From: Marinisporobacter sp. | GTDB lineage: Bacteria > Bacillota > Clostridia > Peptostreptococcales > Thermotaleaceae | Reading direction: 5' to 3' | Length of the DNA: 60,021 nucleotides | Assembly (NCBI GenBank): GCA_025210395.1 | Contig: JAOARV010000023.1 | Location: 1 to 60,021 of the forward strand | Part shown: positions 53,207 through 60,021 of the stretch, in pieces | Layout: the number at the start of each line of letters is the position of its first letter | How positions within the stretch are numbered: position 1 is the stretch's first letter | The notes under the pieces: model-generated | What the model was told of the DNA's origin: nothing | Database searches by the model: none | Seen by the model: the letters and a program-made list of their open reading frames with translations, nothing else | Translations under genes and position numbers: made by a program

Positions 53207-53236
53207 GCATCTATTGAAAAATAGATGCTATTTTCT
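53207..53236 (+). terminator. Terminator after the mutase
   Basis: GCATCTATT / AATAGATGC (53207-53215 and 53220-53228) with loop GAAA, followed by TATTTTC. Confidence 0.8.
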
Positions 53237-53322
53237 TGGATAGGTTGAATTTATGAGAAAATAGCTATATCTAATGAATTATAAATCCTTTTCATATGTT
53301 ATAATATTTTAGCAAAAGAAAT

Positions 53323-53371
53323 GGAGGTGCAAAAGTGATAAGCTATAAGATTTTCTTATCACAGATTTATG
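53323..53371 (+). promoter_or_regulatory. Ribosome binding site split by a hairpin
   Basis: GGAGGTG (53323-53329) is 39 bases from the next gene's ATG (53369), too far to act directly. Between them a perfect 8-bp stem, GTGATAAG (53335-53342) and CTTATCAC (53355-53362), would bring the two to about 11 unpaired bases. The same Shine-Dalgarno also serves GTG 53335, which starts a 19-codon ORF ending at TAG 53392. Confidence 0.55.
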
Positions 53372-54562
53372 AAAGAGACAAGATTAAAGATTAGAAATAA
53401 GTTTTTAAAAAGATATACACAAGGATTTCCACTAATCATCAAAGATGCATTACATCATATAGATCCTTTAAAAGAGGAAGGTCAAATGATTCAGTTGATA
53501 GATGAGAAAAATAAATTTATTGCTAAGGGATATTATGGTCTTCAGAATAAGGGGATTGGATGGGTACTTACTTTAAATGAAAAAGAGAAGATCAATGAAG
53601 CTTTTTTCAATAAAAAGATAGTAAAAGCAATTAAAAATAGAGAAGCTTTTTATTCAAATGCTCACACAACAGCCTTTCGTGTTTTTAATGGAGAAGGAGA
53701 TGGCATAGGAGGATTTACCATTGATTATTTTGATGGATATTATTTAATCAATTGGTATAGTGAAGGGATTTATGCTTTTAAGGATTATGTTATGAATGCT
53801 TTGAAAAAGCTCCCTCATTGTAAAGGAATATATGAAAAGAGAAGATTTGACACATCAGGAAAGTTTATAGATGAAGATAGCTTTGTTTGGGGAGAGGAAG
53901 CACCAGAGCCTTTGGTTGTAAAAGAAAATGATGTGAATTTTGCCATATACCTAAATGAAGGGGCTATGGTAGGCGTATTTTTAGACCAAAGAGAAGTAAG
54001 AAAGAAAATCAGAGAAAAGTATGCTAAGGGAAAAAATGTTTTAAATACTTTTTCTTATACAGGAGCATTTTCTATCTTTGCAGCTCTTGGGGGAGCAAAA
54101 AAAACTACTAGTGTGGATCTTGCAAACAGGAGTCTATCAAAGACTATTGAACATTTTAGCTTAAATGGGATAGATTATGAAACACAGGATATTATCGTAG
54201 AGGACGTATTTCATTATTTTAAGTATGCAGAAAAGAAAAATTTAAAGTTTGATTTGGTGATTTTAGATCCTCCTAGCTTTGCCAAATCTAAAAAATTCAG
54301 ATTTAGCGCTGCAAAAGATTATAAGGATTTATTAAAGTCTATTATAAACATAACAGAGAAAGATGGGACTATCGTAGCATCCACCAATTGTGCTACCTTT
54401 GATATGAAAAAATTTAAAGGATTTATTGACAAAGCTTTTCATGAGATGGGTAAAAAATATGAAATAGTAGAAGAATACAGATTGCCAAAGGATTTTAGGA
54501 CTGTAAAAGAATTTAGAGAAGGAAATTATTTAAAGGTTGTATTCATAAAGGTTAAAAAGTAG
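53369..54562 (+). CDS. Class I SAM-dependent rRNA methyltransferase (RlmI/YwbD-like)
   Basis: Large-subunit rRNA cytosine methyltransferase type, 397 residues: an N-terminal PUA-like domain (about 1-75), a linker domain with TTAFRVFNGEGDGIGGFTID, and a Rossmann methyltransferase with NTFSYTGAFSIFAALGGA and the catalytic region LILDPPSFAKSK. ATG 53369 has no close Shine-Dalgarno; see the hairpin at 53323-53371. Target base inferred from family only. Confidence 0.92.
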   Translation: MKETRLKIRNKFLKRYTQGFPLIIKDALHHIDPLKEEGQMIQLIDEKNKFIAKGYYGLQNKGIGWVLTLNEKEKINEAFFNKKIVKAIKNREAFYSNAHTTAFRVFNGEGDGIGGFTIDYFDGYYLINWYSEGIYAFKDYVMNALKKLPHCKGIYEKRRFDTSGKFIDEDSFVWGEEAPEPLVVKENDVNFAIYLNEGAMVGVFLDQREVRKKIREKYAKGKNVLNTFSYTGAFSIFAALGGAKKTTSVDLANRSLSKTIEHFSLNGIDYETQDIIVEDVFHYFKYAEKKNLKFDLVILDPPSFAKSKKFRFSAAKDYKDLLKSIINITEKDGTIVASTNCATFDMKKFKGFIDKAFHEMGKKYEIVEEYRLPKDFRTVKEFREGNYLKVVFIKVKK

Positions 54563-54617
54563 GGCTATAACAAGTTTAAATTTCATAAAATATATACATC
54601 CTCTTAAAGGATATTAA

Positions 54618-54681
54618 AAAATCATGCTGTAGGTAGACTTCTTTTCATTAGAAGCTGCTAGATAGAGTATGATTTTTTTTA
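54618..54681 (+). terminator. Long hairpin terminator after the methyltransferase
   Basis: Outer stem AATCATGCT / AGTATGATT and inner stem ACTTCT / AGAAGC-side pairing form a branched or elongated hairpin, followed by eight T. Confidence 0.75.
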
Positions 54682-54692
54682 TTTGTAAGAGG

Positions 54693-54721
54693 TTGACAGA
54701 AATAAATAAACAGTGTACTAT
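54693..54721 (+). promoter_or_regulatory. Promoter of the GntR-ABC operon
   Basis: TTGACA (54693-54698), 17 bases, TACTAT (54716-54721). The -10 lies within AGTGTACTA, which resembles half of a YtrA-type operator and suggests autoregulation. Confidence 0.6.
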
Positions 54722-54755
54722 TTAACTATAACAGCAATACGAAAGAGGTGAATAA

Positions 54756-55115
54756 ATGGATTTTGATACAAGAATACCCATATACCTACAGATTATTGAA
54801 AAAATAAAAAAAGATATTACATTAGGAAAGTTAAAAAAAGGCGAAAAGCTTCCTTCTGTAAGAAGTATGGCAAGTGAACTAAAGGTAAATGTAAATACGA
54901 TTCAGCGGGTATACCAAGAGCTAGAGAGAAAAGGTATTACAGCTACTCAAAGAGGAAAAGGATCTTTTGTAATGGAGGATGAGGAAATGATTAGTAAAAT
55001 CAAGGATGATATGGCAAAAAGATTGATTGAAAGCTTTGTAGAAGGAATGAAGGAATTAGGTTACGGAAGCGAAGGAATTGTAAAAAGTATTCATGAATAT
55101 ATGAGGGAGGAATAG
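54756..55115 (+). CDS. GntR family regulator, YtrA subfamily
   Basis: Short repressor of 119 residues: a winged helix (IPIYLQIIEKIKKDI, GEKLPSVRSMASELKVN, YQELERKGI) and only a small helical C-terminal part instead of a ligand-binding domain, which defines the YtrA type. It is first in an operon with an ABC ATPase and permease and is expected to repress that operon. RBS GAAAGAGGTGAATAA. Confidence 0.92.
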   Translation: MDFDTRIPIYLQIIEKIKKDITLGKLKKGEKLPSVRSMASELKVNVNTIQRVYQELERKGITATQRGKGSFVMEDEEMISKIKDDMAKRLIESFVEGMKELGYGSEGIVKSIHEYMREE

Positions 55116-55117
55116 AA

Positions 55118-55816
55118 ATGGAGCTTTTAGAAATAAAAAATGTAACGAAAAAATATATTACAAAAAAAGCTTTAGATGGATTAAATATAACCATAGAGAC
55201 AGGAAAAATATATGGATTATTAGGCCCGAATGGTAGCGGGAAAACAACTTTGATGAAAATGATTGCAGGATTACTTCAGCCAACGAGTGGAGAAATCTAC
55301 ATGATGGAAAAGAGAATCGGCACAGAAACAAAGAAAATGATTTCTTATATGCCAACGAGCAACCATCTTCCTAAATGGATGAAAATAAAAGGATGTATAA
55401 AATATTTTGATGATATGTTTGAAGATTTTCATCAAGAAAAAGCAAAAGAAATCATTTCTTTTATGGGACTCGATGAAGATCAAAAGGTAGGCTCTTTGTC
55501 TACTGGAATGCTTGGAAGATTAAAGCTTAGCTTGGTTCTTTCAAGGGATGCAAAACTTTATATATTAGATGAACCTTTAAATGGAATAGATCCTGTATCT
55601 AGGGAAAAAATTATGGAGACGGTTTTAAATGCTTGTGATGAAGAAAAAACACTCATTATTTCAAGTCATCTTGTAAAGGAGCTAGAAAGGATTTTAGATG
55701 AAGTGATTTTTATAGATAAGGGAAATGTGGCGTTAGCAGGAAATGCAGAGGATTTTAGAATAGAAAAGGGAATGTCTATAGATGAATTGTATAGGGAGGT
55801 ATATCAAGATGCTTAA
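55118..55816 (+). CDS. ABC transporter ATP-binding protein
   Basis: Single-domain ATPase of 232 residues: Walker A GPNGSGKTT, signature LSTGMLGRLKL (degenerate, as in YtrB-like proteins), Walker B LYILDEPLNGID and the H-loop SSHLVKELE. It begins 2 bases after the GntR gene, with GAGGGAGGAATAGAA ahead. It pairs with the membrane protein encoded next. Substrate unknown; YtrA-linked systems respond to cell-envelope stress. Confidence 0.93.
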   Translation: MELLEIKNVTKKYITKKALDGLNITIETGKIYGLLGPNGSGKTTLMKMIAGLLQPTSGEIYMMEKRIGTETKKMISYMPTSNHLPKWMKIKGCIKYFDDMFEDFHQEKAKEIISFMGLDEDQKVGSLSTGMLGRLKLSLVLSRDAKLYILDEPLNGIDPVSREKIMETVLNACDEEKTLIISSHLVKELERILDEVIFIDKGNVALAGNAEDFRIEKGMSIDELYREVYQDA

Positions 55817-56537
55817 ATTAATGAAATATGAGTGGATGAGCCGTTGGAGATTTTTCCTAGGTGGGATGGTGTTGTTAACATTGTTTAACTTTTATATGGT
55901 GAAATCTCCTCAAAATGCAGATCCTAGATTAGTTGCTCTTATATCTATTATTATCTTTATAGCAGGCATTGTTTTAATGGTAGATCATTTAGGAAGAATG
56001 TACAATAGCTTATTCAAAGAAACAGGTTATCTACTATTTACTACCCCTTTAAGTGGATATAAAATTTTAGGAGGAAAAATCATCACAGTAATAGTAGAGT
56101 GTTTAGGATTTTCATTATATGGAGTATTGATCCTATTTATAGATTATAAAATCATGTCAAGTAAATTTCCTTATTGGAAAATAGATGAACGTGTTGATAA
56201 TGAAATGATTATGGTGCTTTTTAAGGTTTTTATAGCTTGTTTATTAGGATATATTATATTTTTATTAATGGCATATTTATCTGTAGTTTTAGCAAAAAGT
56301 ATCTTTTCTGTTTTTAAATATGGGAAATTAGTATCCTTTGTATGCTTTATTATCATAGCTGAAATAATAGGAAGATTAGTAGATTTAACAAGTCGTATTA
56401 CCATGTATACCCATTCATTGCAAGTAGATAGTTCAGTGGATGCTATTAGTAACGAATATTTTATGATCAGTATATGTATAATTGGTTTATTATTTATGAG
56501 TACAGGATATTTACTAGATCGAAAAATCAATTTGTAA
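55809..56537 (+). CDS. ABC-2 type permease subunit
   Basis: Membrane protein of 242 residues with six hydrophobic segments, starting at ATG 55809 (8-base overlap with the ATPase gene; RBS AGGGAGGTATATCAAG). The arrangement, with a short cytoplasmic N terminus MLKLMKYEWMSRWRFF and an early KETGYLLFTTPLSGYKILGGK loop, is that of ABC-2 exporters. Substrate unknown. Confidence 0.82.
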   Translation: MLKLMKYEWMSRWRFFLGGMVLLTLFNFYMVKSPQNADPRLVALISIIIFIAGIVLMVDHLGRMYNSLFKETGYLLFTTPLSGYKILGGKIITVIVECLGFSLYGVLILFIDYKIMSSKFPYWKIDERVDNEMIMVLFKVFIACLLGYIIFLLMAYLSVVLAKSIFSVFKYGKLVSFVCFIIIAEIIGRLVDLTSRITMYTHSLQVDSSVDAISNEYFMISICIIGLLFMSTGYLLDRKINL

Positions 56538-56598
56538 TAAAAACATAACAAAGAAAAGGATAAGAATCATGTATAATAAAGATAGATAATAAAAGAGG

Positions 56599-56619
56599 CC
56601 TCACCCTTAATGGGTGAGG
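56599..56619 (+). terminator. Hairpin after the ABC operon
   Basis: A perfect 8-bp G/C-rich stem CCTCACCC / GGGTGAGG (56599-56606 and 56612-56619). Only TTGCG follows, so termination may be weak. Confidence 0.55.
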
Positions 56620-56714
56620 TTGCGTACTTTAATGGAAAAGTTGGAACATAGTAGCATGATACAGCATATTTTCCAATGGTAGTAGAAATATAATTTCAAG
56701 AAAGGTGGGATCGT

Positions 56715-58376
56715 TTGAAAAAGAAAGACATTTATATGATGCTAGGCTGTTTTATTTTGATGATAGGATTTATTTTTACAGATCATTATTCTTTAGCAAA
56801 GGAATATAAAGAAGGAGTTACCATTAAAGATGGTGAGGAAATCATACAATATGAAAACTATGATGAAGTCGTAAAGCTTGAAGATGAAAATGTTTATATA
56901 GATTTAAACATTTTAAACAATCGTTTAAATTTACTAACGGATTATGATGAAAACAATCAAGTAGTAGTAATTACAAATACGAATAAAGTCATACGATTTT
57001 ATGGAGAAGAAGAAGTAAAAGTAAATGGACAAATGGTCAATCATATCTCACCGATGAAGATGATTGATGGAAAACCATTTGTGCCTATGAATCAATTAGC
57101 AGACTCCTTAAAGCTTCAATTCATCTTTTCAAAAGAAAATAAATCTCTTGCTTTAGAAAATCAATTGGATAAAAAAATGACTGCAAAAGCAATAAAGGAC
57201 AATGTAAATGTACGATTTGAAGCAAGTACTGCCTCTATGGATAATGATTTATTAAAAGAAGGGGAGACAGTTGAAATATTAAAGGAAGAAATAAACTGGT
57301 TAAAGGTACTAACCCCTAGAGGAAAAGTCGGATATGTACAGAAGAAAGAAGTAAAAGATCTAGAAGAAACTATGGGACTCGAAGTAACCAATCAACCTAT
57401 TTGGAAGCCTGAAGATGGAAAAATCAATTTAACTTGGGAATATGTTTATAAAAATGTTTCAAAAAATGCTACTACTGGAGAATTTAAAGGATTAAATGTT
57501 GTATCACCAACTTGGATGAATCTTAAAGATGCAGCAGGAAATATAGATCATAAAGTCAGCAAGGATTATATTGATTGGGCAAAGGAAAGAAATTATAAAA
57601 TATGGCCATTGTTTAAAAATAATTTTGATCCTGATTTAACAAATAGATTTTTAGGAGATGTTCTTGCAAGAGAAAAGGCAATCAATGAAGTATTAAAGTT
57701 GGTCAAAGAAAATCGTATGGATGGAATCAACATTGATTTTGAAAATATTTATGTAAAGGATAAAGAAAAACTCGTTTTATTTGTAAGAGAATTAAGTACA
57801 GTTTTTCATGAAAATGGACTAGTTGTTTCTATAGATGTGACGAAAAAGGGCGGAAGTGCAAATTGGTCTCAATGCTATGATCGGGCTGCTTTAGGACAAG
57901 TTGTAGATTATGTTTCTTTGATGGCTTATGATGAACATTGGGGGACAAGCCCTGTGAGTGGGTCTGTAGCATCACTTGGCTGGGTGGAAGAAGGAATCAA
58001 TGGTCTACTTGAAGAAGTACCAGCAGAAAAGTTACTATTAGGAGTTCCGTTTTATACAAGAATTTGGACGGAAACCCCATCGAAGGATGACCCAACTAAA
58101 ATGATTGTAAAATCAAAGTCTGCAAGTATGAAGACGGTAAATGAAATATTAAAAAAGAAAGATATTGAAAAGGTATGGGATGAAAATAGTGGTCAGAACT
58201 ATGTAGAGTATATAGAAAATGGTGCTACTAAGAAAATATGGATAGAAGATGCAACTTCTATGAAAGAAAGAATAGATCTTATCAATAAGTATAACCTTGC
58301 AGGGGTTGCTAGTTGGAGAAGAGGCTTTGAAACAGAAGATATATGGAATGTGATTGAGGAAAATTTGAATAAATAA
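56715..58376 (+). CDS. Glycoside hydrolase family 18 protein with SH3 domain
   Basis: Exported 553-residue protein. A signal or anchor segment (about 6-26) is followed by a copper amine oxidase N-like domain (about 45-150), an SH3b domain (about 158-213, NVNVRFEAS ... GKVGYVQ) and a GH18 barrel (about 235-550) with the acid motif DGINIDFEN. Such SleL/YaaH/YdhD-like enzymes act on peptidoglycan or spore cortex. TTG 56715 is used because AAAGGTGGGATCG precedes it. Confidence 0.9.
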   Translation: MKKKDIYMMLGCFILMIGFIFTDHYSLAKEYKEGVTIKDGEEIIQYENYDEVVKLEDENVYIDLNILNNRLNLLTDYDENNQVVVITNTNKVIRFYGEEEVKVNGQMVNHISPMKMIDGKPFVPMNQLADSLKLQFIFSKENKSLALENQLDKKMTAKAIKDNVNVRFEASTASMDNDLLKEGETVEILKEEINWLKVLTPRGKVGYVQKKEVKDLEETMGLEVTNQPIWKPEDGKINLTWEYVYKNVSKNATTGEFKGLNVVSPTWMNLKDAAGNIDHKVSKDYIDWAKERNYKIWPLFKNNFDPDLTNRFLGDVLAREKAINEVLKLVKENRMDGINIDFENIYVKDKEKLVLFVRELSTVFHENGLVVSIDVTKKGGSANWSQCYDRAALGQVVDYVSLMAYDEHWGTSPVSGSVASLGWVEEGINGLLEEVPAEKLLLGVPFYTRIWTETPSKDDPTKMIVKSKSASMKTVNEILKKKDIEKVWDENSGQNYVEYIENGATKKIWIEDATSMKERIDLINKYNLAGVASWRRGFETEDIWNVIEENLNK

Positions 58377-58380
58377 TAAA

Positions 58381-58413
58381 AAAGCTGATGGGTTTACCAT
58401 TAGCTTTTTTTTT
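58381..58413 (+). terminator. Terminator after the GH18 gene
   Basis: AGCTGATGG / CCATTAGCT (58383-58391 and 58397-58405, one G-U pair), loop GTTTA, then a long run of T. Confidence 0.9.
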
Positions 58414-58417
58414 AATG

Positions 58418-58446
58418 TTGACTTTAAAGAATTTTCAGTTTATAAT
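58418..58446 (+). promoter_or_regulatory. Promoter of the aspartate kinase gene
   Basis: TTGACT (58418-58423), 17 bases, TATAAT (58441-58446). The leader to the start codon is about 75 bases, too short for a lysine riboswitch. Confidence 0.7.
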
Positions 58447-58529
58447 ATTGATATTTATTCAAATAATGTCTATACATATTCAACTTTACAGATAAAGTTT
58501 TTATAGATGTTTATAAATTGGGGGGAAGC

Positions 58530-59849
58530 ATGAAAATGAATATAAAAGTAGCAAAATTTGGAGGATCCTCTGTAGCAGATGCAAAACAATTTAGGAAAGT
58601 GAGAGAGATTGTTCTAGCAGATGATTGTAGACGTTATATTATTCCATCAGCTCCTGGAAAGAGATATGGGGGAGATTATAAAATAACAGATTTACTTTAT
58701 CTTTGTCATGCCCATGTAAAGCACTCTGTGCCTTTTGATCAAATGTTTGATATGATTTGTGAGCGTTATTTAGGGATTGTTCAGGAGCTTGAGTTATCTA
58801 TTGATTTAGGACCTTATCTTTCAGAAATAAAGGAAAAAATTTCTAAAGGTGCATCTGTTGATTATACTGCAAGTAGAGGGGAATACTTAAATGGATTTAT
58901 TTTAGCTCAGTATTTAGGTTATGATTTTGTAGATCCAAAGGATATGATTGTATTTGATGAATTTGGCTCCTTAGATGCAGATAAGACAAAAGAGCTTGTA
59001 GAAAAATCTTTGGTGGAGCATAAACAGGCTGTGATTCCAGGTTTTTATGGAGCTATGCCAAATGGCGAGGTTAAAACTTTTTCTAGGGGAGGTTCTGATA
59101 TTACGGGTTCTATTGTTGCACAGGCTGTAGGAGCGGAAGTTTATGAAAATTGGACAGATGTATCAGGATTTTTAATGGCAGACCCAAGAATTGTAGAAAA
59201 ACCAAAGCAAATAGAAAAAATTACTTATCAAGAGCTAAGAGAACTTTCTTATATGGGGGCTACTGTTTTACATGAAGAATCTGTTTTTCCTGTTAGAGAA
59301 GCAGGTATTCCAATAAATGTTAGAAATACAAATGAACCTGATAATAGAGGAACTATGATTATTAGTGATAAGGAAAGTATTCATGCGAATACCATAACAG
59401 GAATAGCAGGAAGAAAGGATTTTACAGTTATTTCAATTCAAAAAAATAGAATGAATGCAGATATTAGCTTTGTTAGAAGGATTCTTTCTATTTTAGAAGT
59501 AAATAGTATACCCGTTGAACACCTTCCATCTGGTATTGATAATATATCTATAGTAATAGATGATGAATACTTAGGAAGCAAACTCAATAAGATTGTAAAA
59601 GAGATCAGGGAGCAATGTAAGCCTGATGCTATAGAGGTATATCCAAATATGGCCCTTATTGCTACTGTTGGACATGGAATGGTTTATACAAGAGGGGTTG
59701 CAGCCAAATTATTTACCTCTTTAGCAGAAGCAAATATTAACATCCGAATGATTGACCAAGGTTCTAGTGAAATTAATATTATTGTGGGTGTTGAAACAAA
59801 TGATTTTGAAAGAGCTGTGCAAGCTATTTATGATGGATTTGTGGAATAA
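58530..59849 (+). CDS. Aspartate kinase
   Basis: Phosphorylates aspartate, the first step toward lysine, threonine and methionine. The 439-residue protein has VAKFGGSSVADA, a substrate loop SRGGSDITGSIVAQ, and two C-terminal ACT domains (about 300-440) for feedback control. The SAPGKRYGGDYKITDLLYL segment is typical of a clostridial subgroup. ATG 58530 directly follows GGGGGGAAGC; ATG 58536 is a possible alternative. 59850-60021 shows no further gene. Confidence 0.94.
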   Translation: MKMNIKVAKFGGSSVADAKQFRKVREIVLADDCRRYIIPSAPGKRYGGDYKITDLLYLCHAHVKHSVPFDQMFDMICERYLGIVQELELSIDLGPYLSEIKEKISKGASVDYTASRGEYLNGFILAQYLGYDFVDPKDMIVFDEFGSLDADKTKELVEKSLVEHKQAVIPGFYGAMPNGEVKTFSRGGSDITGSIVAQAVGAEVYENWTDVSGFLMADPRIVEKPKQIEKITYQELRELSYMGATVLHEESVFPVREAGIPINVRNTNEPDNRGTMIISDKESIHANTITGIAGRKDFTVISIQKNRMNADISFVRRILSILEVNSIPVEHLPSGIDNISIVIDDEYLGSKLNKIVKEIREQCKPDAIEVYPNMALIATVGHGMVYTRGVAAKLFTSLAEANINIRMIDQGSSEINIIVGVETNDFERAVQAIYDGFVE

Positions 59850-60021
59850 TGTTAAAGTAAATGTAAAAGGAAAACTTTATATCTCACATTCCGCTGAAAG
59901 GTTATTTATTCAGATGAATTTTATAATAATGCAAAAATAATCCTATGAAATTAAATTATTACCATAATACTACAGTATTAATTTTGATATAATTACAATT
60001 TAAGGATAAAATCTGAATAAA

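Noticed and set aside
55869..55890. Rex-like sequence (TTGTTAACATTG) in the ABC permease gene
   Set aside because: It is inside a coding region, its second half does not fit the consensus spacing, and it is far from any promoter.
58447..58529. Lysine riboswitch before aspartate kinase
   Set aside because: The leader is only about 75 bases and shows no lysine-box pattern.
59752..59940. 62-codon plus ORF at the right end
   Set aside because: It lies mostly in another frame of the aspartate kinase gene and has no own start signal.

Overview
The window is AT-rich DNA from an anaerobic low-GC Firmicute of the class Clostridia. The evidence is strong AGGAGG-type ribosome binding sites with frequent TTG and GTG starts, glycyl-radical enzymology, BirA-, FapR-, Rex- and CcpA-like operator sequences, a XylFII-LytS-YesN type sugar sensor and a SleL/YaaH-like glycoside hydrolase. 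The species cannot be named from the sequence alone. No rRNA, tRNA, CRISPR array, intact insertion sequence or prophage was seen. Intrinsic terminators separate most transcription units.

Layout. 1-1216 has no intact gene but holds a class I cyclic-di-GMP riboswitch with two hairpins, upstream of a chemotaxis receptor (1217-2920). 3104-7563 is an RND efflux pump and its lipoprotein adaptor. 7726-11394 is accBCDA (acetyl-CoA carboxylase) behind a promoter with a FapR-like box. 11580-13505 is an ABC-F ATPase. 13628-26223 is a two-armed sugar locus. The leftward arm encodes a glycyl radical enzyme, its activase, an RmlD-like reductase, a fructose-6-phosphate aldolase-type enzyme and an HPr. The rightward arm encodes a UPF0303 protein, a HAD phosphatase, a DeoR regulator, mannose-6-phosphate isomerase, a PRD/PTS-domain regulator and split fructose-type EIIA, EIIC and EIIB. 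The gene content matches the anhydroglycolysis pathway reported for E. coli YbiW/PflD: PTS uptake of a 1,5-anhydrohexitol, radical ring opening of its 6-phosphate to 1-deoxyfructose-6-phosphate, and aldol cleavage.

26263-29461 has small accessory genes (C_GCAxxG protein, TIM-barrel isomerase, ECF S component, DedA protein). 30055-32960 pairs an AspT-like exchanger with a CoA-transferase, preceded by about 590 bases of leader carrying three Rex-like operators, which suggests redox-controlled acid export or exchange. Then come a sirtuin, an unidentified structured element (33908-33976), a small ORF, bioDA with a BirA-like operator, and a CadC-like repressor with a heavy-metal P-type ATPase.

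39579-49421 is a sugar uptake region: a leftward YesN/LytS/XylFII sensor set divergent from xylFGH-type ABC transporter genes, followed by a ROK sugar kinase and an IclR regulator. Then come arginase, behind a long KdgR/IclR-type palindrome, a ferritin-like small protein, phosphoglucomutase, an rRNA methyltransferase with a hairpin in its ribosome binding site, a GntR-ABC cassette, a GH18 glycosidase and aspartate kinase.
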